Assembly: GCA_017084465.1 (NCBI GenBank)
Contig: CP070896.1
Span: 62,001-126,000, forward strand
Length of the DNA: 64,000 nucleotides
Source of the DNA: Lacrimispora xylanisolvens
GTDB lineage: Bacteria > Bacillota > Clostridia > Lachnospirales > Lachnospiraceae
Direction of reading: 5' to 3'
Every line of letters starts with the position of its first letter. Position 1 is the stretch's first letter. The notes beneath the pieces are model-generated. The model ran no database searches. It was not told where the DNA came from and was given only the letters and a program-made list of their open reading frames with translations. Shown here piece by piece: positions 48,593 through 56,811 of this stretch. A program made the position numbers and the translations under genes.

Positions 48593-49842
48593 AAGAACTC
48601 CTTCTGAGCGGCTGCAAAAAACAGCTTTTCTATTTTTTTAATTAATTCTCCAATATCATTGTTGTGTATAAAATCCCAGCCGATCCACATGAAATTCTGG
48701 TCGGGTTTCAGTTGATTGTCCACCATGGGATTGGTAGACGGAAATTTTCCGTTAGAGGAAAGAATATCTCCAATATCTTTTGAATATAAAAGATCAACGA
48801 AAGGTTTTACCTTATCCTTATTCTTTGATTTTGCCAGCAGGAAAATCGGACTGATTATGGCTCCATCCTTTGGCCACACCGGGCGCATAGGGCTTTTCTC
48901 ATCTGTCATGCTTGCAAAGAAATAGGGTGTAACTGTAATGGCTGGAATCTTATTTCCGTCCTTTAACTTATGGGATTTAATCATCTGAGCCGGATGCATG
49001 CTCTGTAAGAGGGCTTTCCCCATCTTTTCGATTCCTTCTTCCCCATAAAAGCGGTAGATGTGAAGCAAGAATGCATTAAACATATCCAGATCCTTCATAG
49101 GAAGGCTGATGCTGTTTTCAAACTCCGGCTTCATTAAATCTGCCCAGCTCTCAGGGAATGGGCGGTCTCCTAACACATTGGTGTTAACCATGAAAACTGC
49201 AGGAACAATACCGATAATGGCATACTGGTTTTTTGGGTCCTTCAGTGATAAGCTCTCATTATCAAGATCAGGGTTTAAATGATCAATACCGGAAAGATCT
49301 TCAAATACGCCTAAATCCTGATAACCGCCAATCATCTTTTTGTCAAAGAATAAATCAAATCCTGCTGAAAGATAAAGGTCTGACAGACCGTCAGGATTTC
49401 CATCTGCTAAAATAACCCGATCCTTTACATCATCGAGTCCCAGGTTTGCAGATTTTAAATGATACTCCACCTCATATCCAAGGGAGTCCTTATTTTCTTC
49501 AAGCCAGGATTCGAATTTTTCTAAAAGAGGTATGCGGATGGGGCAGGGCAGTACGCCTTCAATACGGATATCCCCTTTATTCTCTGATTGTGCAGGAGTG
49601 AGACCGTCCGTCAGGCTGGGCGCCTTCTGACCGATTACTTCCTCCAGTTTCTTTATGAAAAGTTCCTGGTTTACCTTTCTCATAGCCAATGCTGTCTCTA
49701 AAGAAATGGTTTTACCAAGAGTTCTGCGCATAACGGGATTGCTTAAATTCTCAAAACCATTGGCAATAAATACTTCAATGGTTTCCGGATAGGTTTCCGT
49801 GATATGAAAGATCGTATCAGAAGCTTTAAAATAATTTGACAT
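48589..49842 (-). CDS. Cytoplasmic solute-binding-fold protein with DUF1858-like N-terminus
   Basis: 417 residues. Residues ~5-75 (SDTIFHITETYPETIEVFIANGFENL) are DUF1858-like. Residues ~95-410 look like an extracellular solute-binding protein of the iron/spermidine family (PALLEKF-type first lobe, AIIGIVPAVFMVNTNVLGDRPFPESWADLMKPEFE, KFPSTNPMVDN). There is no signal peptide or lipobox, so it should stay in the cytoplasm, which is unusual for this fold. First gene of the operon, start at ATG 49842 after a GAAAGGAAC site. Confidence 0.75.
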   Translation of the reverse strand: MSNYFKASDTIFHITETYPETIEVFIANGFENLSNPVMRRTLGKTISLETALAMRKVNQELFIKKLEEVIGQKAPSLTDGLTPAQSENKGDIRIEGVLPCPIRIPLLEKFESWLEENKDSLGYEVEYHLKSANLGLDDVKDRVILADGNPDGLSDLYLSAGFDLFFDKKMIGGYQDLGVFEDLSGIDHLNPDLDNESLSLKDPKNQYAIIGIVPAVFMVNTNVLGDRPFPESWADLMKPEFENSISLPMKDLDMFNAFLLHIYRFYGEEGIEKMGKALLQSMHPAQMIKSHKLKDGNKIPAITVTPYFFASMTDEKSPMRPVWPKDGAIISPIFLLAKSKNKDKVKPFVDLLYSKDIGDILSSNGKFPSTNPMVDNQLKPDQNFMWIGWDFIHNNDIGELIKKIEKLFFAAAQKEFL

Positions 49843-49921
49843 AATAGTTCCTTTCTCTATGTTAATTGTAAGTTGGTTTCTGAAATTACGTTTATCATAT
49901 CATAGTTTCTCTGTTTTGTTT

Positions 49922-50042
49922 GTTGTAAAAACAACTTATTTCAAATAGTTTTGATATTATTTCTTGTTAAGGCACTATCTTTTTCTTCACCCAGATAGTA
50001 TGATGAATTCATAAAAATTTGATTCGCAGAGGGGGAATACCA
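49922..50042. promoter_or_regulatory. Divergent control region: unknown operon (-) and EFR1 gene (+)
   Basis: The dyad GTTGT-AAAA-ACAAC (49922-49935) lies just upstream of a minus-strand TATGAT and overlaps its -35 region. A second dyad ACTATCT/AGATAGT (49974-49980, 49993-49999) precedes the ferredoxin gene. Both are candidate operators; no regulator is known. Confidence 0.4.
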
Positions 50043-50909
50043 TTGTTAAAACCAAAAAAAATCACCCTGGCTTATTTTTCAGGGACTGGTTGTACAAAAG
50101 AAGTCTGTCTGTGTTTCGCACAACAATTGGCAAATAAAGGATTGGAAAGCAAAACTATCAGTCTGGAAAATCATGATCCGGGAAATTTAAAACCGCCGGA
50201 TCTCCTGGTAATATTCTCACCTGTATATGCCTTCCGCCTGGCTTCCATTACTGAAAAATGGGTCAAAGGACTTCCAGGATCCAGCCGCACCATGGTTGTG
50301 ATCGTACCTGTGTCGGGAGGAGGGGATATCTCACCCAATACAGCATGCACCATATTTAGCAGACGGATGTTAAAGAAAAAGGGGTATCATCTGATCTATG
50401 AAAAAATGATTGTAATGCCGTCTAATTTCGGTACCAATGCGGGGGATGAAATTAATGAGCAATTAATACGTATATTACCGGAAAAAACAAAAGAAATGAT
50501 TGAAGAAATTCTGAACGGAGAACATCATTTTCTGATGGCAAAGCCCAAGGATCGTTTCCTTGCAATGCTTGGAAAAGGAGAGCATCTGGGTGCAAGATTA
50601 TTCGGCGCTTCCATTCACCCCTCCTCACAATGCACTCACTGTGGGAAATGTTCACAAAAATGCCCGACCCGGAATATTAAAATGAATCAGGGAATTCCCA
50701 AATTCGGCTTTCGTTGTATTTTGTGCTTAAGATGCATCTATTCCTGTCCGGTTCATGTGCTGAAACCAGGAATCTTAACCTCTGCAGTTTTAAAAGACGG
50801 TTTTCATCTACAGAAGTATAAAAAACAGGAGTCAGACGATATGAGCCAGGAACAGACTGAGTTTCATTTAAAAGGTGCCTGGAAGGGCATTCGTGACTAT
50901 TTACAATAA
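50043..50909 (+). CDS. EFR1-type flavodoxin-ferredoxin fusion
   Basis: About 288 residues. An N-terminal flavodoxin-like domain (TLAYFSGTGCTKEVC, FMN phosphate loop) is joined to a C-terminal 2[4Fe-4S] ferredoxin with CTHCGKCSQKCPT and CILCLRCIYSCPV. This is the EFR1 family of anaerobe electron carriers. TTG 50043 is preferred as start because GGGGGA lies seven bases upstream; a TTG at 50019 is also in frame. Divergent from the GTPase/ATPase operon and may serve it as electron donor, but this is inference. Confidence 0.82.
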   Translation: MLKPKKITLAYFSGTGCTKEVCLCFAQQLANKGLESKTISLENHDPGNLKPPDLLVIFSPVYAFRLASITEKWVKGLPGSSRTMVVIVPVSGGGDISPNTACTIFSRRMLKKKGYHLIYEKMIVMPSNFGTNAGDEINEQLIRILPEKTKEMIEEILNGEHHFLMAKPKDRFLAMLGKGEHLGARLFGASIHPSSQCTHCGKCSQKCPTRNIKMNQGIPKFGFRCILCLRCIYSCPVHVLKPGILTSAVLKDGFHLQKYKKQESDDMSQEQTEFHLKGAWKGIRDYLQ

Positions 50910-50916
50910 TCCCAAA

Positions 50917-50964
50917 GTCAGGCGGGGTATGAGTTCCATAAAAGGAATCCGTACCCCGCCTGAC
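50917..50964. terminator. Hairpin between convergent EFR1 and eutC genes
   Basis: GTCAGGCGGGGTA pairs perfectly with TACCCCGCCTGAC, with an inner GTTCC/GGAAT stem. T runs are weak on both sides, but the position between convergent genes supports a terminator. Confidence 0.65.
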
Positions 50965-50970
50965 ATGTAG

Positions 50971-51741
50971 TTATAATTTTAAATCAATCCCGCTTGTTTT
51001 TGCTTCCATCATTGCATCTACAATCGATATAATCTGTGCTCCGGCCTCTACCGGCGGCATTCCGTTCTTATGAATATTGGAAACCACTGTTCTCTGGGAT
51101 TCCGGCTTCTTCGTACTTGATTCATATGCCATATAGGCGCTTAAGCTTTCTCCCGTTGCAAGACCAGGTCTTTCTCCTATGAGAATAATGGTGATTTTTG
51201 AATGTAATGCTTCACTGATCCGGTCCATAGTCGCAACCCTTGCATATTTAACAAAAATTGGATCACCAACTTTATAACCTTTTTCCTTCAGCCCGTCCAT
51301 AAGCATGGGATAAATATCCGGAAGATTACTGGTAATTGCAGGAGAGCTGAGACCGTCACCTGCGATAATCTGCACATCTGCATCGTGTCTGCAGTTTTCA
51401 CTGATTATCTTCAGGGTTTCATCGGAAAAACGCCTTCCAAGATCCGGTCTTGTTATATATTCATCTTTATTTTTGCATAAACTCTGAACCTTTAAAAATC
51501 CCAGCTGATCCACCACTTTTTCATCCACCTCTGACCAGACTGCATCCATGGCGACAGCATGATCAGCACGAAATCGGAGATAGGTTTCTGTTTTCAGCCT
51601 GGTCCCTGCCTTGCCCACACAGATTCTTGCAGCCGTCGTCTTCTTTAAATTGACACAGGACTGAAGGTCAGCCGGCTGGTTAATTGTAACCCGTTCTGTT
51701 AAATCAAGGGAAGAGATATCCCTTACGAGATCCTGATCCAT
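50971..51741 (-). CDS. eutC: Ethanolamine ammonia-lyase small subunit EutC
   Basis: 256 residues. Typical blocks are ARICVGKAGTRLKTETYLRFRADHAVAMDAVWSEVD (seen at residues ~38-73), RPDLGRRFSDE, IIAGDGLSSPAI and IGERPGLATGESLSAYMAYES. With EutB it forms the cobalamin enzyme that converts ethanolamine to acetaldehyde and ammonia. It should follow eutB directly, but an IS110 element lies between them. AAGGTGAAG site before ATG 51741 is kept. Confidence 0.93.
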   Translation of the reverse strand: MDQDLVRDISSLDLTERVTINQPADLQSCVNLKKTTAARICVGKAGTRLKTETYLRFRADHAVAMDAVWSEVDEKVVDQLGFLKVQSLCKNKDEYITRPDLGRRFSDETLKIISENCRHDADVQIIAGDGLSSPAITSNLPDIYPMLMDGLKEKGYKVGDPIFVKYARVATMDRISEALHSKITIILIGERPGLATGESLSAYMAYESSTKKPESQRTVVSNIHKNGMPPVEAGAQIISIVDAMMEAKTSGIDLKL

Positions 51742-51821
51742 TTACTTCACCTTGTATAATGAACACATAGGGATTTTCACTATACTTTTCCTTTCTGGAT
51801 TATTTTCTGTATAATCTTTTA

Positions 51822-51980
51822 TAGACGCTGTGGATTAGTTTTTTTACCTACGGCAGCTTCCCTATATAGCTGACTGTTTCCTTTGGAGGATCTAACCACA
51901 GCTCTATGTTTATTTGTTAATTAGTTAGATAACGCACGACGTTTTATATATAGCAAGGATACATTCAACATAGAGCTTGC
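51822..51980 (+). ncRNA. Candidate IS110 bridge RNA
   Basis: Two successive closing stems fill the non-coding left end: GCTGTGGATTAG (51827-51838) with CTAACCACAGC (51892-51902), enclosing a CAGCT/AGCTG hairpin; and GCTCTATGTT (51901-51910) with AACATAGAGC (51967-51976), enclosing AACG-CACGA-CGTT. TATAAT at 51810-51815 would start transcription near 51822. Two looped stems upstream of the transposase is the layout described for bridge RNAs of IS110-group elements. Confidence 0.55.
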
Positions 51981-52018
51981 GGAAACACAGCGTACATTAT
52001 TTTAAAGGAGTTCTTACT

Positions 52019-53201
52019 ATGATTTTTTTGTTGGTATTGATGTTGCCAAATCCAAACATGACTGCTGCATTATCGATTCTGATGGTGTAATTCACACCGA
52101 CTCATTACGTATTACAAATTCAAAGAAAGGATTTGATTCTCTCTATTCTTCCATCCTTTCCATTCTTGGTTCCAGGAACCTGGAGCACGTAAAAAAATAG
52201 GACTTGAATCTACAGGTCATTACAGCACAAATATCACTAACTATCTGTTTTCCAAAGGTTTTCAGGTTCATATCCTAAATCCTTTAGCTACGAATCTTTT
52301 CCGTAAGGCTGGTACCCTTCGGAAAACGAAAACAGACAAGACCGACGCTAAGGTCATTGCGACTATGCTCTTTACTGATGATTCAAAATCCTATTCACCA
52401 GTATCTTACCAGATTTCCGAGCTAAAGTCACTAACCAGACATCGATATCGGATGATTGGTTATCGTTCCAAACTCAAGCTGTCTGTTACAAGGTTGATTG
52501 ACATTATATTTCCTGAACTTCCGGATTGTGTTTGGTCCATACACCAAAATTCCAGCTATTCTTTATTATTGGAACTTCCTACTCCAAAAGATATTTGTGA
52601 CTGCCATCTTACCAAGCTCACCAATCTGATTAATAAAGCTTCTCATGGTAAGTATGATAAAGATAAGGCTGTTTTTTTAAAAGAGCTGGCCCGTAACTCA
52701 ATTGGAACTTCCAATCGTTCTACCGCTTTTGAATTACAGCAGACCATACGGCTTATACAATCAGTTCAAGCTGAAATTAATGTTTTAGATAAACAAATCA
52801 AACTCATTGTTATGGAGATTAACTCGCCCCTTCTTACAATTCCTGGTATCGGCTATACCCTTGCAGCTATTATGTTGGCTGAAATTGGTGATATCACTCA
52901 TTTTTCAACACCAGCAAAGCTTCTTGCTTTTGCGGGTATGGAGCCTGCCACCTATCAATCAGGAAATTACAGTTCTACCAAAACGCCTATGGTTAAGCGG
53001 GGATCTACCTATCTTCGTTGGGCTGTTATGCAAGCAGCTAGATTAGTTTCAATGAGAGATGCAACCTTTGCAGCCTATATGGCAAAAAAACGCTCAGAAG
53101 GGAAGCATTTCAATGTTGCCAGAAGCCATGTTGGAAAAAAACTTCTTCGTGTTATTTTTTACCTGCTAAAAAACAACACTGCTTTTGTTTCAAAAATTTA
53201 A
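52019..53201 (+). CDS. IS110-family transposase (two frame breaks)
   Basis: About 394 residues after adding one base to T run 52023-52029 and one to A run 52191-52197. The RuvC-like N-terminal DEDD domain shows FFVGIDVAKSKHDCC (Asp), KKIGLESTGHY (Glu) and TDKTDAKVIATML (Asp). The C-terminal domain has IPGIGYTLAAIMLAEIGD, KLLAFAGMEPATYQSG and KRGSTYLRWAVMQAARL with the nucleophilic Ser candidate. AAAGGAG precedes ATG 52019. It is oriented against the eut operon. Confidence 0.85.
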
Positions 53202-53269
53202 TACTTTTTTCTTCTTGATAGGGCAACTCACGTTGCTCTATTTGTTGTATACTTTTTTATAAAAAAGCA

Positions 53270-54658
53270 TCAAAAATTTCTTGACTTCATATAGTTAGTC
53301 TCCTGTGTGAATATAGAGGGATCACCGGCGCGTTCCGTCAGTTGTCCGTCTTCCATAATCCCCAGTTCCTCCATGCGTTTTTCAAATTCTCTCATGGGTC
53401 GTTTTCCGCTTGTTTCCCGAAAGGCTGCCGCGTCATGATAACTGGATGACTGATACATCAGCATAATATCATCCCCTGCCGGTATTCCCATTACATAATT
53501 AACACCTGCGCTGGCAAGGAGCACACCTAAGTTTTCCAGGTCATTCTGACTGGCTTTCATATGATTGGTATAACAGACATCACAGCCCATGGGGATACCG
53601 GTGAGTTTTCCCATAAAATGATCTTCCAGTCCGGCCCGGATTACCTGAGCTCCGTCATATAAATATTCCGGTCCGATAAAACCTACCACGGTATTGACAC
53701 AGTAAGGGTGGTAGCGCTTGGCAAATCCGTAGCATCGTGCTTCCATTACCAGCTGATCCGCATCATGATGACCTTCTGAAGAAAGTTCAGATCCCTGACC
53801 TGTTTCAAAATACATGAAGTTGGGACCTTTGGAGCTTTTCTTTTCCTTCATGAGCTCATAAGCCTCATCCATTAAGGCAGTGCTGATTCCAAATGCTGTA
53901 TTCGAGATCTGTGAACCGGCTATGGATTGAAACATTAAATCCATAGGACTGCCTTTTTTCAAAGCCTCCATCTGGGTGGTAACGTGGGAGAGAACGCAGT
54001 TCTGAGTGGGAATCTGCCATTTATCCATAAAGTCACGGAAAGCCCTCAAAATTTTATCCGTTTGCTCCACAGTATCTATGGCAGGATTTAAACCGATTAA
54101 TGCATCGCCATTTGCATAGGAAATCCCTTCAAACACAGATGCCATAACCCCTTCAAAGCTGTCTGTGGGATGATTGGGCTGCAGCCTGGAGGCCAGGGTT
54201 CCCGGAAGACCGATTGTTGTATTGCAGGTAGCCGGAACAATCAGTTTTTTAGAAGCCACAATGATGTCAAGATTGCTCATCAGCTTTGTCACACCTGCGA
54301 TCACTTCGGCAGTAAGACCATCACGAATTTCTTCAATGGCAGCAGCAGGAGAGGCCAGAATGAATTCCCGCAGTTCTCCAAGGGTTATGGATTTGATTTT
54401 TTTATAGGCTTCCTCATCCACTCCATCCTGAATGACTCTTGTGACTTCATCGGTTTCATAATCCACTACCGGATGGTTTCGTAAATCAGAAACGGATAAA
54501 TCAGCAAGTACAACTTTGGCAGCAATGCGTTCTGCTGCATCTGCCGCGGCAATTCCAGCTAGTGTGTCACCGGATTTTTCTTCATTCGCTTTTGCCAGGA
54601 CTTCCCTGACAGTTCGAAATTCGTAGGTTTTACCGAATAATCTTGTCTTTAATTTCAC
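53270..54658 (-). CDS. eutB: Ethanolamine ammonia-lyase large subunit EutB
   Basis: 462 residues, full length. Conserved stretches include VPATCNTTIGLPGTLASRLQPNHPTDS, GLNPAIDTVEQTDKILR, FETGQGSELSSEGHHDADQLVMEARCYG and CYTNHMKASQNDLENLGVLL (each part of the substrate/cobalamin-binding barrel). Catalytic subunit of the adenosylcobalamin lyase. No shell-protein genes are nearby, so ethanolamine use here may be without a microcompartment, or the shell genes are elsewhere. Confidence 0.95.
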   Translation of the reverse strand: MKLKTRLFGKTYEFRTVREVLAKANEEKSGDTLAGIAAADAAERIAAKVVLADLSVSDLRNHPVVDYETDEVTRVIQDGVDEEAYKKIKSITLGELREFILASPAAAIEEIRDGLTAEVIAGVTKLMSNLDIIVASKKLIVPATCNTTIGLPGTLASRLQPNHPTDSFEGVMASVFEGISYANGDALIGLNPAIDTVEQTDKILRAFRDFMDKWQIPTQNCVLSHVTTQMEALKKGSPMDLMFQSIAGSQISNTAFGISTALMDEAYELMKEKKSSKGPNFMYFETGQGSELSSEGHHDADQLVMEARCYGFAKRYHPYCVNTVVGFIGPEYLYDGAQVIRAGLEDHFMGKLTGIPMGCDVCYTNHMKASQNDLENLGVLLASAGVNYVMGIPAGDDIMLMYQSSSYHDAAAFRETSGKRPMREFEKRMEELGIMEDGQLTERAGDPSIFTQETNYMKSRNF

Positions 54659-54670
54659 CTTTTCGGCCTC

Positions 54671-55067
54671 CTATGCTTCCATTTCATTTTCTGTGGATAC
54701 AAATCCATTTGCAAAAACCTTGTCTTTTACCAGGTAATAAAGAATAGCTGCAGCATAAACAATGGCAGCCAGGAACAAAAGAGAGGCCTGGGAAACCACC
54801 AGGGAAACCAGCGAACTTGCCGAATGATTTTTCTGCATATGCGGTTGGACCAGCTGCAGAGGGGATGGCTGTTGCCAGCTCTGAGTAACAAAATACAAAA
54901 GAGACATAGAAAAGTGTGACAATGAATGTTGCGATTAAAGCTCCTGTAAAATTAGTCTTTTCAAACAGGTAATTCCAGCCAAAATACATACCGGATACAA
55001 CTGCACCTACAATAATCGCCCATAGCTTAACCGGTGTAAGAGCTTTGTTCAAATTTTTTTCTTCCAT
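54671..55067 (-). pseudogene. Ethanolamine permease remnant (internal deletion)
   Basis: Only ~130 residues remain of an amino-acid/ethanolamine (APC-type, Eat-like) permease that is normally ~450 or more. The N-terminal part has two helices (TPVKLWAIIVGAVVSGMYFGWNYL, ALIATFIVTLFYVSFVFCYSELATAIPSAAGPTAYAEKSFGKFAG). In another frame the C-terminal helix (LLFLAAIVYAAAILYYLVKDKVF) and tail follow directly. About 1 kb of the middle is missing at ~54.8 kb. It could be a real deletion or an assembly collapse. Its place between eutA and eutB fits an ethanolamine importer. Confidence 0.7.
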
Positions 55068-55095
55068 AATGGAATCCTCCTGATTTTTCTTGATT

Positions 55096-56487
55096 TTATT
55101 GATACACTAATGTTTTAATCACAACGGGTACTGCGCTACCAACCGGTGATCCGATATCTATGTAATCACCGTCCTCAACCTGAATCTGATCCAGGCAGAT
55201 AACTGGTTTGCTGCACGGCGTATGAATCCGGATCATCTGACTCAGTGCTTTTGCAAAATCTTCTTTTAAAAGCACAATTACAGGGCTTTTTAATCCCTCA
55301 TAAAGTCTGGCGATCTGATCTGCAAGAAGTTTAAGTTCTCCGTATCCGGGACTTTTTTCCCCCTTTATACTCACTGCAAGAACCTCATCCTCATAAAGCT
55401 CCATAAGAGATCTGGTACTTCTATATACATCTTCCCACTGGCTGGCAGCTGCCGGGCATTTTACTATGGGAATATTCCGCATAGGTAAAATAGAGGGGTC
55501 AACACCTACCGTACTTCCGCTGACGGACAGAGCGTGGCTTCCTGCTCCGATTACGGTTGCCCTTATTCTTTCTTCTGGAATGAGAAGTCTGCTCTTATAG
55601 GGGGCAAGAGCCTGAGTGATTTTGATTCCAAGTAAAGGACCGATGTCTCCGTACTGAAACAATTCTGCCTGGTCTATACTTTCGTTTAATAATCCCACGT
55701 ATTCGCCCACTCCGCCGGATATGGATATAAAATCAAGATTCTTTGGAATGGTGAAATCGGTGATGTATAACGGGAGAGTATCCTCATTCATTTCCCGTAA
55801 TCCAAGTGCCTGAAGGCAGCTGTCTGCCAGATAATCGCAGAAACGTTCCAGCACTTTGATATCAGCAGTTTCTCCCAGACTGATTGCCAGTTTATGACTG
55901 GTTATTATATGGACAATCCGGTCTGAAATATAGGTTACGCTGCCAGTGTCATCCAGTTTAATCAGCCTTCCGCCAATGTCCATTGCAAAAGAATCCATAC
56001 AGGTTCCACAATCGAATACAGCTGCATTTAAGGTTCCTCCGCCGATATCCAGATTAATGATTCTTCTGCTCCTTCTTTTTGATTCTTCGCCAATTCCGGC
56101 TCCCCTCCCGGCTAAAACCGCTTCCAGCCCGGGTCCTGCGGTAGCAACAACAAAATCACCCAGATACTCTGATAACCAGATGTTCACCTGCCGGGCATTT
56201 TCCTTTCTGGCTGTTTCCCCCGTAATGATAACGGCTCCGGTTTCTATGTTCTCCTTATCAATTCCACTTTCTTTCATAGCTGCCTTTACCCGTTCCCGGA
56301 TCTGTTCAAAATCTATGGTATCTCTTGAAATCAGTGGTGTGAAGATAACCGGACTGCGATAGATAACCTCAGTCTCATCGATTTTAGTGGTGGGAAGAAG
56401 GGAAGGCCCCATTCTGGTTGAGATCTTAATATTGCTGATAATAATTTCCGTTGTACTGGTTCCGATATCCACGCCAATACTGTACAA
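55096..56487 (-). CDS. eutA: Ethanolamine ammonia-lyase reactivase EutA
   Basis: About 463 residues, actin/Hsp70-type ATPase fold: YSIGVDIGTSTTEIIISN at the N-terminus, IINLDIGGGTLNAAVFD and ISGGVGEYVG. EutA swaps damaged cobalamin out of EutBC using ATP. The probable start is TTG 56487, seven bases after GGAAGGAGG; a longer reading from a GTG-type codon at 56514 would start before that site. First gene of the eut operon. Confidence 0.92.
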   Translation of the reverse strand: MYSIGVDIGTSTTEIIISNIKISTRMGPSLLPTTKIDETEVIYRSPVIFTPLISRDTIDFEQIRERVKAAMKESGIDKENIETGAVIITGETARKENARQVNIWLSEYLGDFVVATAGPGLEAVLAGRGAGIGEESKRRSRRIINLDIGGGTLNAAVFDCGTCMDSFAMDIGGRLIKLDDTGSVTYISDRIVHIITSHKLAISLGETADIKVLERFCDYLADSCLQALGLREMNEDTLPLYITDFTIPKNLDFISISGGVGEYVGLLNESIDQAELFQYGDIGPLLGIKITQALAPYKSRLLIPEERIRATVIGAGSHALSVSGSTVGVDPSILPMRNIPIVKCPAAASQWEDVYRSTRSLMELYEDEVLAVSIKGEKSPGYGELKLLADQIARLYEGLKSPVIVLLKEDFAKALSQMIRIHTPCSKPVICLDQIQVEDGDYIDIGSPVGSAVPVVIKTLVYQ

Positions 56488-56529
56488 CCATATACCTCCT
56501 TCCGGCAGCTTCACAAACGAAAAAACAAA

Positions 56530-56573
56530 TAAAAAAGACGAAGGGAATTTCCTGGCAGGAAACGTCTTCGTCT
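56530..56573 (-). terminator. Intrinsic terminator in the eutA leader
   Basis: On the minus strand AGACGAAG pairs with CTTCGTCT, with an inner TTTCC-TGCCA-GGAAA hairpin, followed by six T and more T-rich sequence. It lies between the eut promoter and eutA, so most transcripts would stop unless antitermination occurs. Confidence 0.75.
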
Positions 56574-56607
56574 ATATATTTCGTATGAAGTTTTTATATT
56601 AACAATT

Positions 56608-56636
56608 AATATAAGGATTTTGTATTCATTTGTCAA
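56608..56636 (-). promoter_or_regulatory. eut operon promoter
   Basis: On the minus strand TTGACA (56636-56631) and TATATT (56613-56608) are 17 bases apart. A perfect dyad TTATATTAA-N3-TTAATATAA (56594-56614) covers the -10 element and start site. Confidence 0.7.
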
Positions 56637-56708
56637 CAGTAAAATGAAAAAGTTTTTATATCTTTAGAATCTTAAGTAGAACAGAAATAATCATTGTGCA
56701 ATATTCAC

Positions 56709-56722
56709 ATGACAATTGTCAT
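56709..56722. promoter_or_regulatory. 14-base perfect palindrome in the eut/sugar divergent region
   Basis: ATGACAATTGTCAT reads the same on both strands. It lies 38-51 bases upstream of the plus-strand promoter and ~75 bases upstream of the eut promoter; a regulator site for either direction is plausible. Confidence 0.45.
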
Positions 56723-56759
56723 ATAAACAAGTTGTGTAGTGATATATGCATAAATATTG

Positions 56760-56787
56760 TTGACTTTCCTCCTGCGGTTGTTATGAT
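56760..56787 (+). promoter_or_regulatory. Promoter of the sugar (lyxose-type) operon
   Basis: TTGACT (56760-56765) and TATGAT (56782-56787), 16 bases apart, 25 bases before the PfkB gene. Confidence 0.6.
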
Positions 56788-56811
56788 GAAGACAGGAAAG
56801 GGGGTATTTAT

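Larger units (their letters stand above)
51781..53256. mobile_element. IS110-family insertion sequence (boundaries approximate)
   Basis: TATACTTTT occurs at 51781-51789 and again at 53248-53256, flanking a transposase with DEDD-type motifs and a structured 5' non-coding region. IS110 elements lack inverted repeats and show only short core repeats, so the boundaries are inferred from this direct repeat. Removing one copy and the element leaves a ~60-base eutB-eutC spacer. A hairpin at 53220-53239 (AGGGCAAC/GTTGCTCT) lies in the right end. Confidence 0.7.

Noticed and set aside
56530..56573. Classic ANTAR tandem hairpins in the eut leader
   Set aside because: A terminator is clear, but I could not see two hexaloop hairpins with the expected A and G positions, so only a generic leader terminator is claimed.
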